A DNA stretch of 64,000 bases from Sphingomonas lenta (GTDB lineage: Bacteria; Pseudomonadota; Alphaproteobacteria; Sphingomonadales; Sphingomonadaceae). The notes below the pieces were generated by a model. That model had not been told where the DNA came from. It searched no databases and saw only the letters and a list, made by a program, of their open reading frames with translations. The position numbers and the translations under genes are program-made. Positions 1-9,320 of the stretch are shown here, in pieces (position 1 is the first letter of the stretch; each line of letters opens with the position of its first letter). Location of the stretch: the NCBI RefSeq assembly GCF_002288825.1, contig NZ_NSLI01000005.1:186001-250000 (forward strand). Reading direction: 5' to 3'.

Positions 1-3000
1 GCGCAGGTGGTCGCCGACGCGGTCGCGCTCCGGGCGCCGGGCGTGGCGGGGGGCGACCGGCTCCGGCTCCGGCTCGACGCGGTGCCCGACCGCAACCGGC
101 TCGACATCGACGCAAGGCTGACCGCGCCGGTCGGCGGCGTCGTGTCGACCATGGGTGGGTTCAACGCGCCCGTGACGGTGACCGTCGACGGAGCGGGCGC
201 CTGGTCGCGATGGCGGGGCAGGGCGGTCGCGACGCTGGGCGGCGGCGAGCTCGCCAACCTCGATCTCGCGCTGAACGACGGCCGCGCCCGCATCACCGGG
301 CGGACGCGCCCCGGCCTTTATCTCGCCGGCCCCGTCGAGCGGCTCACCGACCCGTTCATGAACGTCGAGGCCGACGTCACGTTGCTGGAGCGCCGGGCGG
401 ACACGCGGATCAAGCTGCGCTCGCCCGCGCTGTTCGTCGACGCGGGCGGATTGATCGACCTCGGCAATAGCCGCTTCGGGAACTTCGCGGTCGACGCGCA
501 GCTGCTGACGCCGGGCGCGATCGCGCCCAATCTGGCGGGTCGGGACGTGCTGGCGCGCGTGGTGCTGGACGGCGCGTTCGCGACCCCCACCGTCAACTAT
601 AAGGTCTCCGCCACCCGGCTCGCCTTCGGCGACACGGGCGTGGACCGGCTCTACGCCGAGGGGCTGGCGCGGGTCGACGCCGACCGCATCCTGATCCCCG
701 TGAGCGCGCGCGCGGCGCGGGTGACGGGGCTGAACGCGGCCGCGGGCGAGCTGTTGACCAACGTAAGGGTCGACGGCGACCTGGCGATCACGGGCACGAA
801 CGTCCTATCGGACAATCTGCGCATCCGGTCCGACCGGATCGACGCCACCGCGATCGTCGTCGCGAACCTGTCGACCGGGCGCTACACGGGCGCGCTGAAG
901 GGTCGGGTCAACGACTATCGCGTCGACGGCATCGGCATCCTCAACGTCACCACCGACGCCAAGCTGGTGACAGCGCCCGGTGGCGGGTTCGGCATCACGG
1001 GCCGCGTGGTCGCGACGACGTCGCGCATCTTCAACGAGGGCGCGCGCGACTTCCTGGGCGGCAACGTGGTGGTGCGCGCGGACGTGGCCTATGATCCGAG
1101 CGGGGTGATCCGCTTTTCGGGCGTGCGCCTCAATGCGCCGCAGTTCCGCGTGACGCGCGGCTCCGGCTTCTACGATCCGGCCGGGCGGATCGCGTTCGAG
1201 GCAGACGCGATTTCGACGCAGTACGGGCCGCTCTCCGCGCGCGTGACCGGATCGGTGTCGAACCCCGTCGTCGTGCTGCGCGCGGCGCGGCCGGGCCTGG
1301 GCGTGGGCCTCTCGAACGTGCAGGCGCGCATCGTCGGGCGGGGCGGGGCCTACGCCGTCGTCGCGAGCGGCGCCACGCAGTACGGCGCGTTCAACGCCGA
1401 CCTGCTCGTCAGGCCGGGCGCGCAGCTGGCGATCGACGTGCGGCGGCTGCTGTTCGCCGGGATCACGTTCAACGGACGCGTGGTGCAGACCGCGGCGGGG
1501 CCGTTCGCGGGCGCGCTTCGCTTCGCGGGCGCTGGCCTCTCGGGCAACGTGCAGCTCGCCAACCAGAGCGGCTATCAGCGCGCGGTCGTGGCGGCGCGCG
1601 GGTTCAACGCGCAGATACCGGGCGCGAACGACTTCACTATCGGGCGGCTGATCGCGAACGCGACGGTGGTGCTGTTCCCGAACGCGCCGGAAGTGGTGGC
1701 CGACGTCCAGATCGGCGACCTGCGCTACAACGAGTTCGTGCTCCAGGCGGGCCGCGCGCGCGTCAACTATCGCGGCGGGCGCGGCGCCGCGCAGGCGCTG
1801 CTGACCGGATCGAACGGGGTGCCGTTCCGCCTGGCGGCGAATGCGCGGCTGTCACCGGGCGACTATCTCGTGGCGCTGCAGGGGCAGGCAAACAACATCC
1901 CGTTCCGCACCGTCAACCCGGCGCGCATCCGTGACGTGGGCGCGGATTACGTGCTCAGCCCGACGCGCATCGACTTCGGCCAGGGCTCGGCGCGCGTGGC
2001 GGGCAGCTACGGCAACGGCCTGCGCGCGCAGGCGCGGCTCGATCGGCTGGAGCTGTCAACGCTGAACGCGTTCGGCGACCTGCGGCTGAGCGGGCAGGTT
2101 ACGGGCAGCCTCGACTTCAACCAGGCCAACGCCAACGCCTTCCCGACCGCGGACGCGCGACTGACGGTGCGCAACTTCACGCGTACCAGCCTGGCCGCGA
2201 TCTCGACGCCGGTGGACATCGTCTTCGCCGGCCGCCTCGTGCCGCAGGGCGGCGAGGCGCGCGCGCTGGTCAGGCGCGGGCCGATGGTGATCGGGCGCAT
2301 GCTGGCGACGCTCAGGCCGCTGCCGCCGGGCGCGGGGGCGTGGACGACGCGGCTGCTCTCCGCGCCGCTGGCGGGCGGCATCCGGTACAACGGGCCGTCG
2401 GGCGTGCTGTTCAGCCTGGGCGGGTTCGCCGACCAGCAGCTGAGCGGGCCGATCGCGGTCGCCGCCGACTTTTCCGGCCTGGTGCGCCAGCCGCGGCTGA
2501 ACGGCCTGATCCGCGCCGACAATCTCACCTACACCAACGAGACCTACGGCACGCGGCTGACGAACATGCGCGTCGCCGGGCGGTTCAACAACGACCGGCT
2601 GGAGCTGACGCAGATCGACGCGCGCGCGGGCGATGGCACGGTGCGGGCGCAGGGCACGGTCGGGCTGGCGGCGGCGCAGGGCTTCCCCATCGATCTCCGC
2701 GCGACGCTCCAGAACGCGCAGCTCGCCGACAGCGACGCGCTGAGCGCGTCCACGACGGGAACCTTGCGCATCACCAACGGGCTCCAGGGCGGCCTCATCC
2801 AGGGCGAGCTCGACCTGCCGGAAGTGCGCTACCAGATCATCCGCCAGGGCCAGGCCGAAGTGCCGGAGCTGACGGGCGTGCGCCGCCGGAGCGAGATCCG
2901 CGTGGCGCGGCCGACCGACCGGCCGGCGCGCGCGCCCGCTGGGCTGTTCCGCCTCGACTTGGCGGTCAGGGCCAACAACCAGGTGTTCGTGTCGGGGATG

Positions 3001-3657
3001 GGACTCGAGTCCGAATGGGAGCTCGACCTGCGCGTGGGCGGCACGTCCGCCGCGCCGGTCGTCACCGGCGGGCTCGACCTGATCGAGGGCGAGTACAGCT
3101 TCGCCGGCAAGCGTTTCGAGGTGACGCGCGGGCAGATCGACTTCCGCGGCGGCGCGCTGACCGATCCGGGGATCAACATCACCGCGAGCACCACGACGAA
3201 CGGCATCACCGCCAACATCGTCATCACCGGCACCGGCCAGCGACCGAACATCGCCTTCACCTCCACGCCTGCGCTGCCGCAGGACGAGGTGCTGAGCCGG
3301 CTCTTGTTCGGGTCGAGCCCGGCGAACCTGTCGGCGACGGAGGCGATCCAGCTCGCGGCCGCCTTGAACGGCCTGCGCGGCGGCGGGGGCGGGTTGAACC
3401 CGCTCGGCAAGCTGCGCTCGGCGACCGGCTTCGACCGCCTGCGCATCCTGGGCGCGGACCAGGCAACGGGCCGCGGCACCGCGCTGGCGGCCGGCAAGTA
3501 CCTGACCGACGACATCTACATCGAGATCGTCACCGACGCCCGCGGCTTCACCGCCACGCAGATCGAGATCGCGCTGACCCGCGCGCTGTCGTTGCTGTCG
3601 TCCACGGGCTCGTTCGGCGGGTCGAACGTCAGCTTGCGATATTCGCGGGACTATTGA
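1..3657 (+). CDS. tamB: TamB-family translocation/assembly protein, C-terminal part (5' end outside window)
   Basis: The reading frame is open from base 1, so the start lies upstream and about 1,218 C-terminal residues are present. The protein is a long series of short beta-strand, Gly/Asn/Arg-rich repeats, typical of the AsmA/TamB beta-helical groove. It ends in the conserved DUF490/TamB C-terminal region, with the segment LAAGKYLTDDIYIEIV followed by LTRALSLLSSTGSFGG and a terminal SLRYSRDY. In known members this inner-membrane-anchored protein spans the periplasm and works with an Omp85-family partner (TamA) in outer-membrane protein or lipid transport. The TamA partner would be expected just upstream, outside the window. 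Family assignment is strong; the exact cargo is unknown. Confidence 0.9.
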   Translation, partial: AQVVADAVALRAPGVAGGDRLRLRLDAVPDRNRLDIDARLTAPVGGVVSTMGGFNAPVTVTVDGAGAWSRWRGRAVATLGGGELANLDLALNDGRARITGRTRPGLYLAGPVERLTDPFMNVEADVTLLERRADTRIKLRSPALFVDAGGLIDLGNSRFGNFAVDAQLLTPGAIAPNLAGRDVLARVVLDGAFATPTVNYKVSATRLAFGDTGVDRLYAEGLARVDADRILIPVSARAARVTGLNAAAGELLTNVRVDGDLAITGTNVLSDNLRIRSDRIDATAIVVANLSTGRYTGALKGRVNDYRVDGIGILNVTTDAKLVTAPGGGFGITGRVVATTSRIFNEGARDFLGGNVVVRADVAYDPSGVIRFSGVRLNAPQFRVTRGSGFYDPAGRIAFEADAISTQYGPLSARVTGSVSNPVVVLRAARPGLGVGLSNVQARIVGRGGAYAVVASGATQYGAFNADLLVRPGAQLAIDVRRLLFAGITFNGRVVQTAAGPFAGALRFAGAGLSGNVQLANQSGYQRAVVAARGFNAQIPGANDFTIGRLIANATVVLFPNAPEVVADVQIGDLRYNEFVLQAGRARVNYRGGRGAAQALLTGSNGVPFRLAANARLSPGDYLVALQGQANNIPFRTVNPARIRDVGADYVLSPTRIDFGQGSARVAGSYGNGLRAQARLDRLELSTLNAFGDLRLSGQVTGSLDFNQANANAFPTADARLTVRNFTRTSLAAISTPVDIVFAGRLVPQGGEARALVRRGPMVIGRMLATLRPLPPGAGAWTTRLLSAPLAGGIRYNGPSGVLFSLGGFADQQLSGPIAVAADFSGLVRQPRLNGLIRADNLTYTNETYGTRLTNMRVAGRFNNDRLELTQIDARAGDGTVRAQGTVGLAAAQGFPIDLRATLQNAQLADSDALSASTTGTLRITNGLQGGLIQGELDLPEVRYQIIRQGQAEVPELTGVRRRSEIRVARPTDRPARAPAGLFRLDLAVRANNQVFVSGMGLESEWELDLRVGGTSAAPVVTGGLDLIEGEYSFAGKRFEVTRGQIDFRGGALTDPGINITASTTTNGITANIVITGTGQRPNIAFTSTPALPQDEVLSRLLFGSSPANLSATEAIQLAAALNGLRGGGGGLNPLGKLRSATGFDRLRILGADQATGRGTALAAGKYLTDDIYIEIVTDARGFTATQIEIALTRALSLLSSTGSFGGSNVSLRYSRDY

Positions 3658-3713
3658 GCGGGGATGCGTTAACCTCCACCTTTCGAAGACCGGGTATGGT
3701 CCAGGAGGCGAGG

Positions 3714-5183
3714 GTGGCCGAGCATTTCGACGTGGTGGTGGTGGGCGCCGGCATCTCGGGCGTCGGCATGGCGTACCATCTCCAGAAGCGCTGCCCCGAC
3801 CGCAGCTACGTGATCCTGGAAGGGCGCGAGCGGATGGGGGGCACGTGGGACCTGTTCCGCTATCCGGGCATCCGCTCGGACTCCGACATGCACACGCTGG
3901 GTTTCTCCTTCCAGCCGTGGCGCGACGCCAAGGCGATAGCCGACGGACCCAGCATCCGCACCTATGTCGAAGAAACCGCCCGCGAGCACGGCATCGATCG
4001 CCGCATCCGTTTCCGCACGCATGTGAAGCGCGCGTCGTGGTCGAGCGAGGACGCGCGCTGGACGATGGAGGCGACGGGGCCGGATGGGGAAGCCGTCACC
4101 TACACGTGCAACTTCCTGTGCATGTGTTCGGGCTATTACAACTACGCGCGGGGCTATTTGCCTGAGTTCCCGGGGGCGGATCGGTTCCAGGGTAGGTTGG
4201 TGCATCCGCAGCATTGGCCGGAGGATTTGGACTATGCGGGCAAACGCGTCGTTGTGATCGGGAGCGGGGCGACGGCGGTGACGCTGGTGCCGGAGCTCGC
4301 GAAGAAAGCCGAGCACGTCGTCATGCTGCAGCGCTCACCCACCTATGTCGTGTCGCGGCCGGCGGAGGACGCGATCGCGAACTTCCTACGCCGCGTGCTG
4401 CCGCACCGCGCGGCGTACGGGCTGACGCGCTGGAAGAACGTGCTTTTCGGGATGTACTTCTTCCGGCTAGCGCGCCGAAAGCCCGAGAAGGTCAAGGCGC
4501 GCATCCTGCAGTGGGTGCGCGACCATCTAGGCCCCGACTACGACGTCGGCACGCACTTCACGCCGCGCTACAATCCGTGGGACCAGCGGCTGTGCCTCGT
4601 GCCCGACGCCGACCTGTTCGACGCGATCAAGGGCGGGCGAGCGTCGGTCGTGACGGACACGATCAGGATGTTCGACGAGGGCGGGATCGCGCTCAACTCG
4701 GGCGCGCGGCTCGATGCGGACATCGTCGTCACGGCGACGGGGCTCGAGCTGCAGCTGCTGAGCGGCGTCGAGTTCTGGATCGATGGCGAGCTGCGCGACT
4801 TGTCCAAGACGCTGAACTACAAGGGCTGCATGTTCTCCGACGTGCCGAACCTGGCGTACGTCTTCGGCTACACCAACGCGTCCTGGACGCTGAAGGCGGA
4901 CCTGACCGCGCTCTATGTGTGCCGTCTCCTCAACACGATGCGCAAGCGCGGTTTGCGGCAGGCGACGCCGGTCAACGACGACCCGAGCGTCACGGCCGAG
5001 CCGTTCCTGGATTTCACGTCGGGGTACGTCCAGCGCGCGATCGAGCACTTGCCCAAGCAGGGGTCGAAGAAACCCTGGCGCGTCAACCAGAACTACGCGC
5101 TCGACGTCATGGCGCTAAGGTTCGGGTCGGTGGACGATGCGATGCGGTTCTCGAACCCGGAAACGGTCCGAGCGGCGGCTTGA
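3714..5183 (+). CDS. Flavin-dependent (Baeyer-Villiger type I) monooxygenase
   Basis: A 489-residue class B flavoprotein monooxygenase. The FAD Rossmann motif GAGISG is at residues 11-16. The BVMO fingerprint FxGxxxHxxxW(P) is present as FQGRLVHPQHWP near residues 158-169. A second, NADPH-binding GSGATA lies near residue 183. I start at GTG 3714 because a perfect AGGAGG (3703-3708) sits 5 nt upstream; an in-frame ATG at 3696 lies upstream of that site. Known relatives use NADPH and O2 to turn ketones into esters or lactones, or to oxidise amines and sulfides; the substrate here cannot be read from sequence. It follows the tamB-like gene by 56 bp with no metabolic partner nearby. Confidence 0.88.
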   Translation: MAEHFDVVVVGAGISGVGMAYHLQKRCPDRSYVILEGRERMGGTWDLFRYPGIRSDSDMHTLGFSFQPWRDAKAIADGPSIRTYVEETAREHGIDRRIRFRTHVKRASWSSEDARWTMEATGPDGEAVTYTCNFLCMCSGYYNYARGYLPEFPGADRFQGRLVHPQHWPEDLDYAGKRVVVIGSGATAVTLVPELAKKAEHVVMLQRSPTYVVSRPAEDAIANFLRRVLPHRAAYGLTRWKNVLFGMYFFRLARRKPEKVKARILQWVRDHLGPDYDVGTHFTPRYNPWDQRLCLVPDADLFDAIKGGRASVVTDTIRMFDEGGIALNSGARLDADIVVTATGLELQLLSGVEFWIDGELRDLSKTLNYKGCMFSDVPNLAYVFGYTNASWTLKADLTALYVCRLLNTMRKRGLRQATPVNDDPSVTAEPFLDFTSGYVQRAIEHLPKQGSKKPWRVNQNYALDVMALRFGSVDDAMRFSNPETVRAAA

Positions 5184-5299
5184 GGAGCTGACTGCCGCGA
5201 TCCGCTATAAATTATTATAATTATAAAGAGTTTCGGCCCGAAACATCCTCGCCCGCGAACTCGACAGTGTGGGAGCGGACGTTCGGGCCGAGATGCCGA

Positions 5300-5353
5300 T
5301 CAGACGGGACGGCTATTCTCGCCCCAAATCAGCGCGATGATGAACGCCAGCAT
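5300..5353 (-). CDS. Candidate 17-residue hydrophobic microprotein
   Basis: Reading leftward, ATG (5353-5351) opens a 17-codon frame, MLAFIIALIWGENSRPV, ending in TGA at 5300. A GGGAG Shine-Dalgarno sequence lies 7 nt upstream of the ATG, and a perfect 9-bp hairpin lies a little further upstream. The first eleven residues are a hydrophobic run and the tail is polar. It could be a small membrane peptide, a leader peptide or chance; I know no family for it. Confidence 0.25.
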   Translation of the reverse strand: MLAFIIALIWGENSRPV

Positions 5354-5369
5354 GTTGTTACTCCCTCGT

Positions 5370-5391
5370 TCGCACCGTCGTTACGGTGCGA
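5370..5391. terminator. Perfect 9-bp hairpin TCGCACCGT-CGTT-ACGGTGCGA
   Basis: The arms TCGCACCGT and ACGGTGCGA pair perfectly around a 4-base loop. There is no clear T-run on either side. It may be a transcription end, an RNA structure upstream of the 17-codon frame, or a protein-binding dyad. Confidence 0.35.
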
Positions 5392-5499
5392 GCTTTGCTT
5401 AACAGGAGGTAAACCAGCGGGCAACACACTCATGAGCCGATTGTTCCGACTTTCGCCTCATTAGGGATATTTTTAATTGAGGTGCCTAGAGCCGTTCAC

Positions 5500-6828
5500 A
5501 TGAGCGGCGTTTCGGCCCATAAAATCGACGGTAACGCCGGTGAAGCGTCGGGCGGGTCACATCCCCGAACGGGCAGCGCTGCCCGGGCGCCGCGCTGGCG
5601 TTTTCTCATTTTGGGACGGATAGCCAACTTCGACCTGCTCAGGCGGCACCTCGGACGCGCCCGCGCCGACATCCTCGCTGGCGACCTGAGCCGCATAATC
5701 AATCGAGCCCTTCCGCAGGCGAGAAGCGGCGTATCCGCGTCGGACCTGATCGAGATCGCGTTCGAAGATTATAATCGCCAATCGCTGTACCGAGCGGCGA
5801 CGACGATTGAGCACCTCTTGAATCGGCCGATCGAGATAGACGGCGAGCTATACGATATTGATGTCCTGCTTGGCGCAGCTGTGGCGGACGGGCCGCCCAC
5901 GGACGACGTCCGCATGATCGAGCAGGCCGAGCTCGCGCTTCGCCAGGCGACCGCTGACCGTAAGGTCGTAATTCGCGACGCTCATGCGGCGCATGAATCG
6001 GTGGACCGCATCGCGCTCGCGCGCGACCTGAGCCGCGCCGTCGCGAACGGGGAGCTGTTCCTCCAATATCAACCCAAGATGCACGTCCGGCGGCAGCGCG
6101 TCGCCGGGGTGGAGGCGTTGATCCGCTGGAAGCACCCGGAGCGCGGGTTGGTTCTCCCGGGCGACTTCATCCCGCTCGCGGAGGAGACGCGGGCGATCCT
6201 GCCGATGACGTTGTGGACGATAAGGCAGGCGATCGCCGATCAGGCGGTCCTGACGAGCCATGGCCACGACCTGCGCGTGTTCGTCAACATCGCAGGTGTA
6301 CTGCTGAGCGACGCGCGCTTCGTCGAGGAAGCCTGCGCGATCGTGGCCGATCACGCGGACAAGATCGGTTTCGAGATCACCGAGACGTCGGTCATCCGCG
6401 ATCCCGAGAGCGCGATCGCGAACTTGAAGATCTTCGACGATATCGGCGTCCATATCGCGATTGACGATTACGGCGCCGGTTTGTCGTCGCTCGCCTATTT
6501 GAAGCGCCTTCCCGCGCGCGAACTCAAGATCGACAAACTGTTCGTCACGCAGCTGACGACATCGAATCGTGACCCGCTGATCGTCCGCTCCACGATCGAT
6601 CTGGCCCACGCGCTAGAGATGGAGGTGGTTGCCGAAGGTGTGGAGACGCAGGCCGCACTTGCGCTGCTATCGGTGATGGGCTGCGACATGATTCAGGGTT
6701 TTCTAATCAGCCGTCCGGTCGGACTGAACGCGCTTATCACTTACCTCCAGGATGAACGGCATACCGAAGCGGTGGAAGATAGTCGGGCTACGTTCAACCG
6801 CTTGGCAGCGACATGGAAACGCGGGTGA
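5500..6828 (+). CDS. EAL-domain cyclic-di-GMP phosphodiesterase with degenerate N-terminal region
   Basis: The C-terminal ~250 residues are an EAL domain with its catalytic signatures: EALIRW, VNIAG (Asn), EITET, IDDYGAG, ELKIDK, AEGVET and QGFLISRP. It should therefore hydrolyse c-di-GMP to pGpG. The N-terminal ~170 residues (for example RFLILGRIANFDLLRRHLG) look like a GGDEF-type fold without a GG(D/E)EF motif, so that half is probably regulatory. ATG 5500 is chosen; a GTG at 5482 in frame is the alternative. The end overlaps the start of the downstream histidine kinase by 16 nt, which implies co-translation, so the phosphodiesterase and the kinase/receiver pair probably act in one pathway. 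Confidence 0.9.
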   Translation: MSGVSAHKIDGNAGEASGGSHPRTGSAARAPRWRFLILGRIANFDLLRRHLGRARADILAGDLSRIINRALPQARSGVSASDLIEIAFEDYNRQSLYRAATTIEHLLNRPIEIDGELYDIDVLLGAAVADGPPTDDVRMIEQAELALRQATADRKVVIRDAHAAHESVDRIALARDLSRAVANGELFLQYQPKMHVRRQRVAGVEALIRWKHPERGLVLPGDFIPLAEETRAILPMTLWTIRQAIADQAVLTSHGHDLRVFVNIAGVLLSDARFVEEACAIVADHADKIGFEITETSVIRDPESAIANLKIFDDIGVHIAIDDYGAGLSSLAYLKRLPARELKIDKLFVTQLTTSNRDPLIVRSTIDLAHALEMEVVAEGVETQAALALLSVMGCDMIQGFLISRPVGLNALITYLQDERHTEAVEDSRATFNRLAATWKRG

Positions 6829-9257
6829 TAGGTTTTGTGATCAGGCGCTGTCTCCTGGCGTTGATCCTTGTCCTAGTCTCGAACGGCCCTGTGCAGGCCA
6901 CCACGCCAGAGGATCTGTTACCGGCTGAGCTCAAGCGCACGGTGGCGCAATGGCGCGCGACGGTACTTGTGAACCCTCGCATGGCGCTCCGCATGGGTAC
7001 GGCGGCTCACCAGCAGGCCGAGACGATCTCCGGCTTACGTCGGAGAAAGTATGGGCATGCAACCGCTCTCTGGCTCCAGAGTGAAGCCCTTCTCCAACTG
7101 GGGGAACTGGCGCGCGCGCGACAACTGATATGGCGGGGTGAGTTGCTCGTAGGCAAAGTAGCTCCAACGTCGCAGCTGGCCGGCGACATTCAGCTTGTGA
7201 GCGGCGGGATCTATGCAGCGAACGCCGACGTCGCTTCGGCTCTCCGAGCTTATCAGTTGGCGCATCGAACATTTCAAAAAACAGGTAATCGCAGAAGCGA
7301 GTCGATATCGCTGATCTACATATCCAATCTGTACAGCGACGGTAAAGACCATGAAGCAGCGCTGAAGTACCTTGAACAAGCTCTTGAGGTGTACTCCGCC
7401 GATCCCAAACTGCTTCCATCGATATATAACAATCAGGGCACCAGCTTGTATGCGCTTGGCCGCAACCGGGAGGCGGTGAAGCAGTTCGCCAAGGCTCGCA
7501 CGCTTGCTCGCCGGCTTAATTTCTCCGTTCTAGAATCGCAGACGTTGCGCAACATACTTCGCGCGCAGCTCGACGACGGGCAGATCGCAATGGCGCAGAT
7601 CACCGCCCGGGAAGCGCTTCTCGCCGCACGACACGCCGGCGGATCCGAGGAGCCCGCGATGCTGAGCGTGATCGCGCAGCTCGAGTTTCAGCGCGGGCGG
7701 CTGCAGCGGGCCCTGTCGCTCATCGAGCAGAGCTTCGCCGGCGTCGACCTGACCAAGTCGACCATGCCGATGCGTGAGGCTCACGCGACCGCGCATCGCA
7801 TCCACCGCGCGGTCGGGAACGCGCCGGAGGCGCTCGCGCATCTAGAGGCCCTGAAGCGGCTAGACGACGAAGCGACCAAGCTCGCCACGCAGACCAGCAC
7901 CGCATTGATGGGCGCGCGGTTTGATTTCGCGAACCAGGAGCTGCGCATCGCCCGCATGAGGGCCGAGCAGTTGCAACGCACGATCCGCGACGAGCGCGAA
8001 GAGGCGCAGTTCCGCCTCTGGATCTTCGGCATGGCGACGGCAGCGTCGCTGGTCGTGTTCGTCCTGCTCAGCGTGGCGCTGTTCACGATCCGCCGCAGCC
8101 GCAACCAGGTCCGCGCGGCGCACGACGATCTCGCCGTCACCAACGGCGCGTTGGGCGAGGCGCTCGCCGCCAAGACGGAGTTCCTGGCGACGACGAGCCA
8201 CGAAATCCGCACGCCGCTGAACGGCATCCTGGGCATGACGGAGGTGATGCTGCTGGACCGCGCGCTACCGGACGCCGCGCGCGAGCGCGTGCGCCTGGTG
8301 CACGGCGCGGGCAAGACGATGAAGGCGCTGATCGACGACATCCTGGACGTCGCCAAGATCGAGCGCGGCAGGCTGTCGCTGGAAAGCGTGCCCTTCCGGC
8401 TCGCCGACGTTCTGGGCGACGCGGCGCTCCTGTGGGAGGACCAGATCCGCACTAAGGGGGTGGCGTTCGAGAGCGGGTTCGACTTGCCTGAGGCGCAGGT
8501 GCTGGGTGACCCGGCGCGGTTGCGGCAGATCGTGTTCAATCTGCTCTCCAATGCGGTCAAGTTCACCGAATCGGGGGCGATACGTTTTTCGGCGAGTATC
8601 GACGAGGATGGAGCTTACCGCATTCAAGTAGCCGACACCGGTGTGGGCATCGCAACGGATAAGCTCGATCAGGTGTTCGAGTCGTTCCGCCAGGCCGACG
8701 CCAGCGTCACGCGCCGCTTCGGCGGCACGGGGCTGGGACTGTCGATCAGCCGTAGCCTGGCGCGCGCTATGGGCGGCGAGCTGTCGGTCAGCAGCTGTCC
8801 GGGCGCGGGATCGATCTTCACGCTGACGGTGCCGCTCGCCGACCATGTCGAGGAGGTGGTTAAGGCGGAGCAGAGCCGCGGGAGCGCCGTACTGATCGCC
8901 GACCGCAACCCGATTATGCGGGCCATGTTCCGCAGCCTGCTCTCGCCGCATGCCGACACGATCATCGCGGTCGGCGCCGCCGAGGAGGCGCTCCTCGCCA
9001 TCGAGGCGCACGCGCCGGGCAGGATCCTGATCGACGAGAACATGCTGGCCGACGAGGCGGGCCGCGAGATCGTCCGAGAGGGCCGCCGCCGCGGGGCCGC
9101 GGTGACGTTGCTCGAGGCGCCCGGCGTCAGTGTCTATCGGGGCGATGATGTCATCACATTACAGAAGCCCGTGCCGGGACCTGTACTCGTCGCAACGGTG
9201 TTTTCATCCGGCGGTAACCTAAGCTACACGGCGCCACTTGTGTCGCGTGCGGCCTAG
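6813..9257 (+). CDS. TPR-containing hybrid sensor histidine kinase
   Basis: An 814-residue membrane sensor. A signal peptide (hydrophobic run within residues ~10-29) is followed by a periplasmic TPR-like helical array to about residue 370 and a transmembrane segment near 400-425 (MATAASLVVFVLLSVALF). Then come a HisKA box with the phospho-acceptor His in SHEIRTPLNG (about residue 463) and a HATPase with NLLSNAVKF, DTGVGI and GGTGLGLSIS. The C-terminal ~120 residues resemble a receiver: ADRNP, ILIDENM with a candidate phospho-Asp, and LQKP. They are divergent and may be only partly functional. TPR-periplasmic hybrid kinases usually sense envelope or cell-state signals through protein partners. 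The first ~750 nt are visibly lower in GC than the kinase half. Confidence 0.88.
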   Translation: METRVIGFVIRRCLLALILVLVSNGPVQATTPEDLLPAELKRTVAQWRATVLVNPRMALRMGTAAHQQAETISGLRRRKYGHATALWLQSEALLQLGELARARQLIWRGELLVGKVAPTSQLAGDIQLVSGGIYAANADVASALRAYQLAHRTFQKTGNRRSESISLIYISNLYSDGKDHEAALKYLEQALEVYSADPKLLPSIYNNQGTSLYALGRNREAVKQFAKARTLARRLNFSVLESQTLRNILRAQLDDGQIAMAQITAREALLAARHAGGSEEPAMLSVIAQLEFQRGRLQRALSLIEQSFAGVDLTKSTMPMREAHATAHRIHRAVGNAPEALAHLEALKRLDDEATKLATQTSTALMGARFDFANQELRIARMRAEQLQRTIRDEREEAQFRLWIFGMATAASLVVFVLLSVALFTIRRSRNQVRAAHDDLAVTNGALGEALAAKTEFLATTSHEIRTPLNGILGMTEVMLLDRALPDAARERVRLVHGAGKTMKALIDDILDVAKIERGRLSLESVPFRLADVLGDAALLWEDQIRTKGVAFESGFDLPEAQVLGDPARLRQIVFNLLSNAVKFTESGAIRFSASIDEDGAYRIQVADTGVGIATDKLDQVFESFRQADASVTRRFGGTGLGLSISRSLARAMGGELSVSSCPGAGSIFTLTVPLADHVEEVVKAEQSRGSAVLIADRNPIMRAMFRSLLSPHADTIIAVGAAEEALLAIEAHAPGRILIDENMLADEAGREIVREGRRRGAAVTLLEAPGVSVYRGDDVITLQKPVPGPVLVATVFSSGGNLSYTAPLVSRAA

Positions 9258-9320
9258 GCGGATAAGAATTGTGATGACGGCGAGTAACACACCGGTCGGC
9301 TCGGGGCGCGAGGCGGTGCG

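Larger units (their letters stand above)
5184..5499. other. 316-bp intergenic region with AT-rich island and dyads
   Basis: This is one of the few long non-coding stretches in the window. It holds an AT-only-looking island at about 5205-5228, in sharp contrast to the GC-rich surroundings. Next is an odd-centred dyad GTTTCGG-C-CCGAAAC (5230-5244), then a possible minus-strand micro-ORF (5300-5353), a 9-bp hairpin (5370-5391) and a strong AGGAGGT at 5404-5410 with no start codon at a usable distance. An open frame on the plus strand (5267-5464, 65 codons) shows no recognisable domain and I do not call it. The region probably carries the promoter of the signalling operon that begins at 5500. Confidence 0.5.

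Noticed and set aside
2340..3713. Upstream extension of the monooxygenase frame into the tamB-like gene
   Set aside because: The extension is an Arg/Ala/Pro-rich shadow of tamB in another frame; the FAD motif and AGGAGG place the real start at 3714.
5267..5464. 65-codon plus-strand frame between the monooxygenase and EAL genes
   Set aside because: No domain, no SD at its start, and composition typical of non-coding sequence; the AGGAGGT inside it has no start codon at a usable distance.
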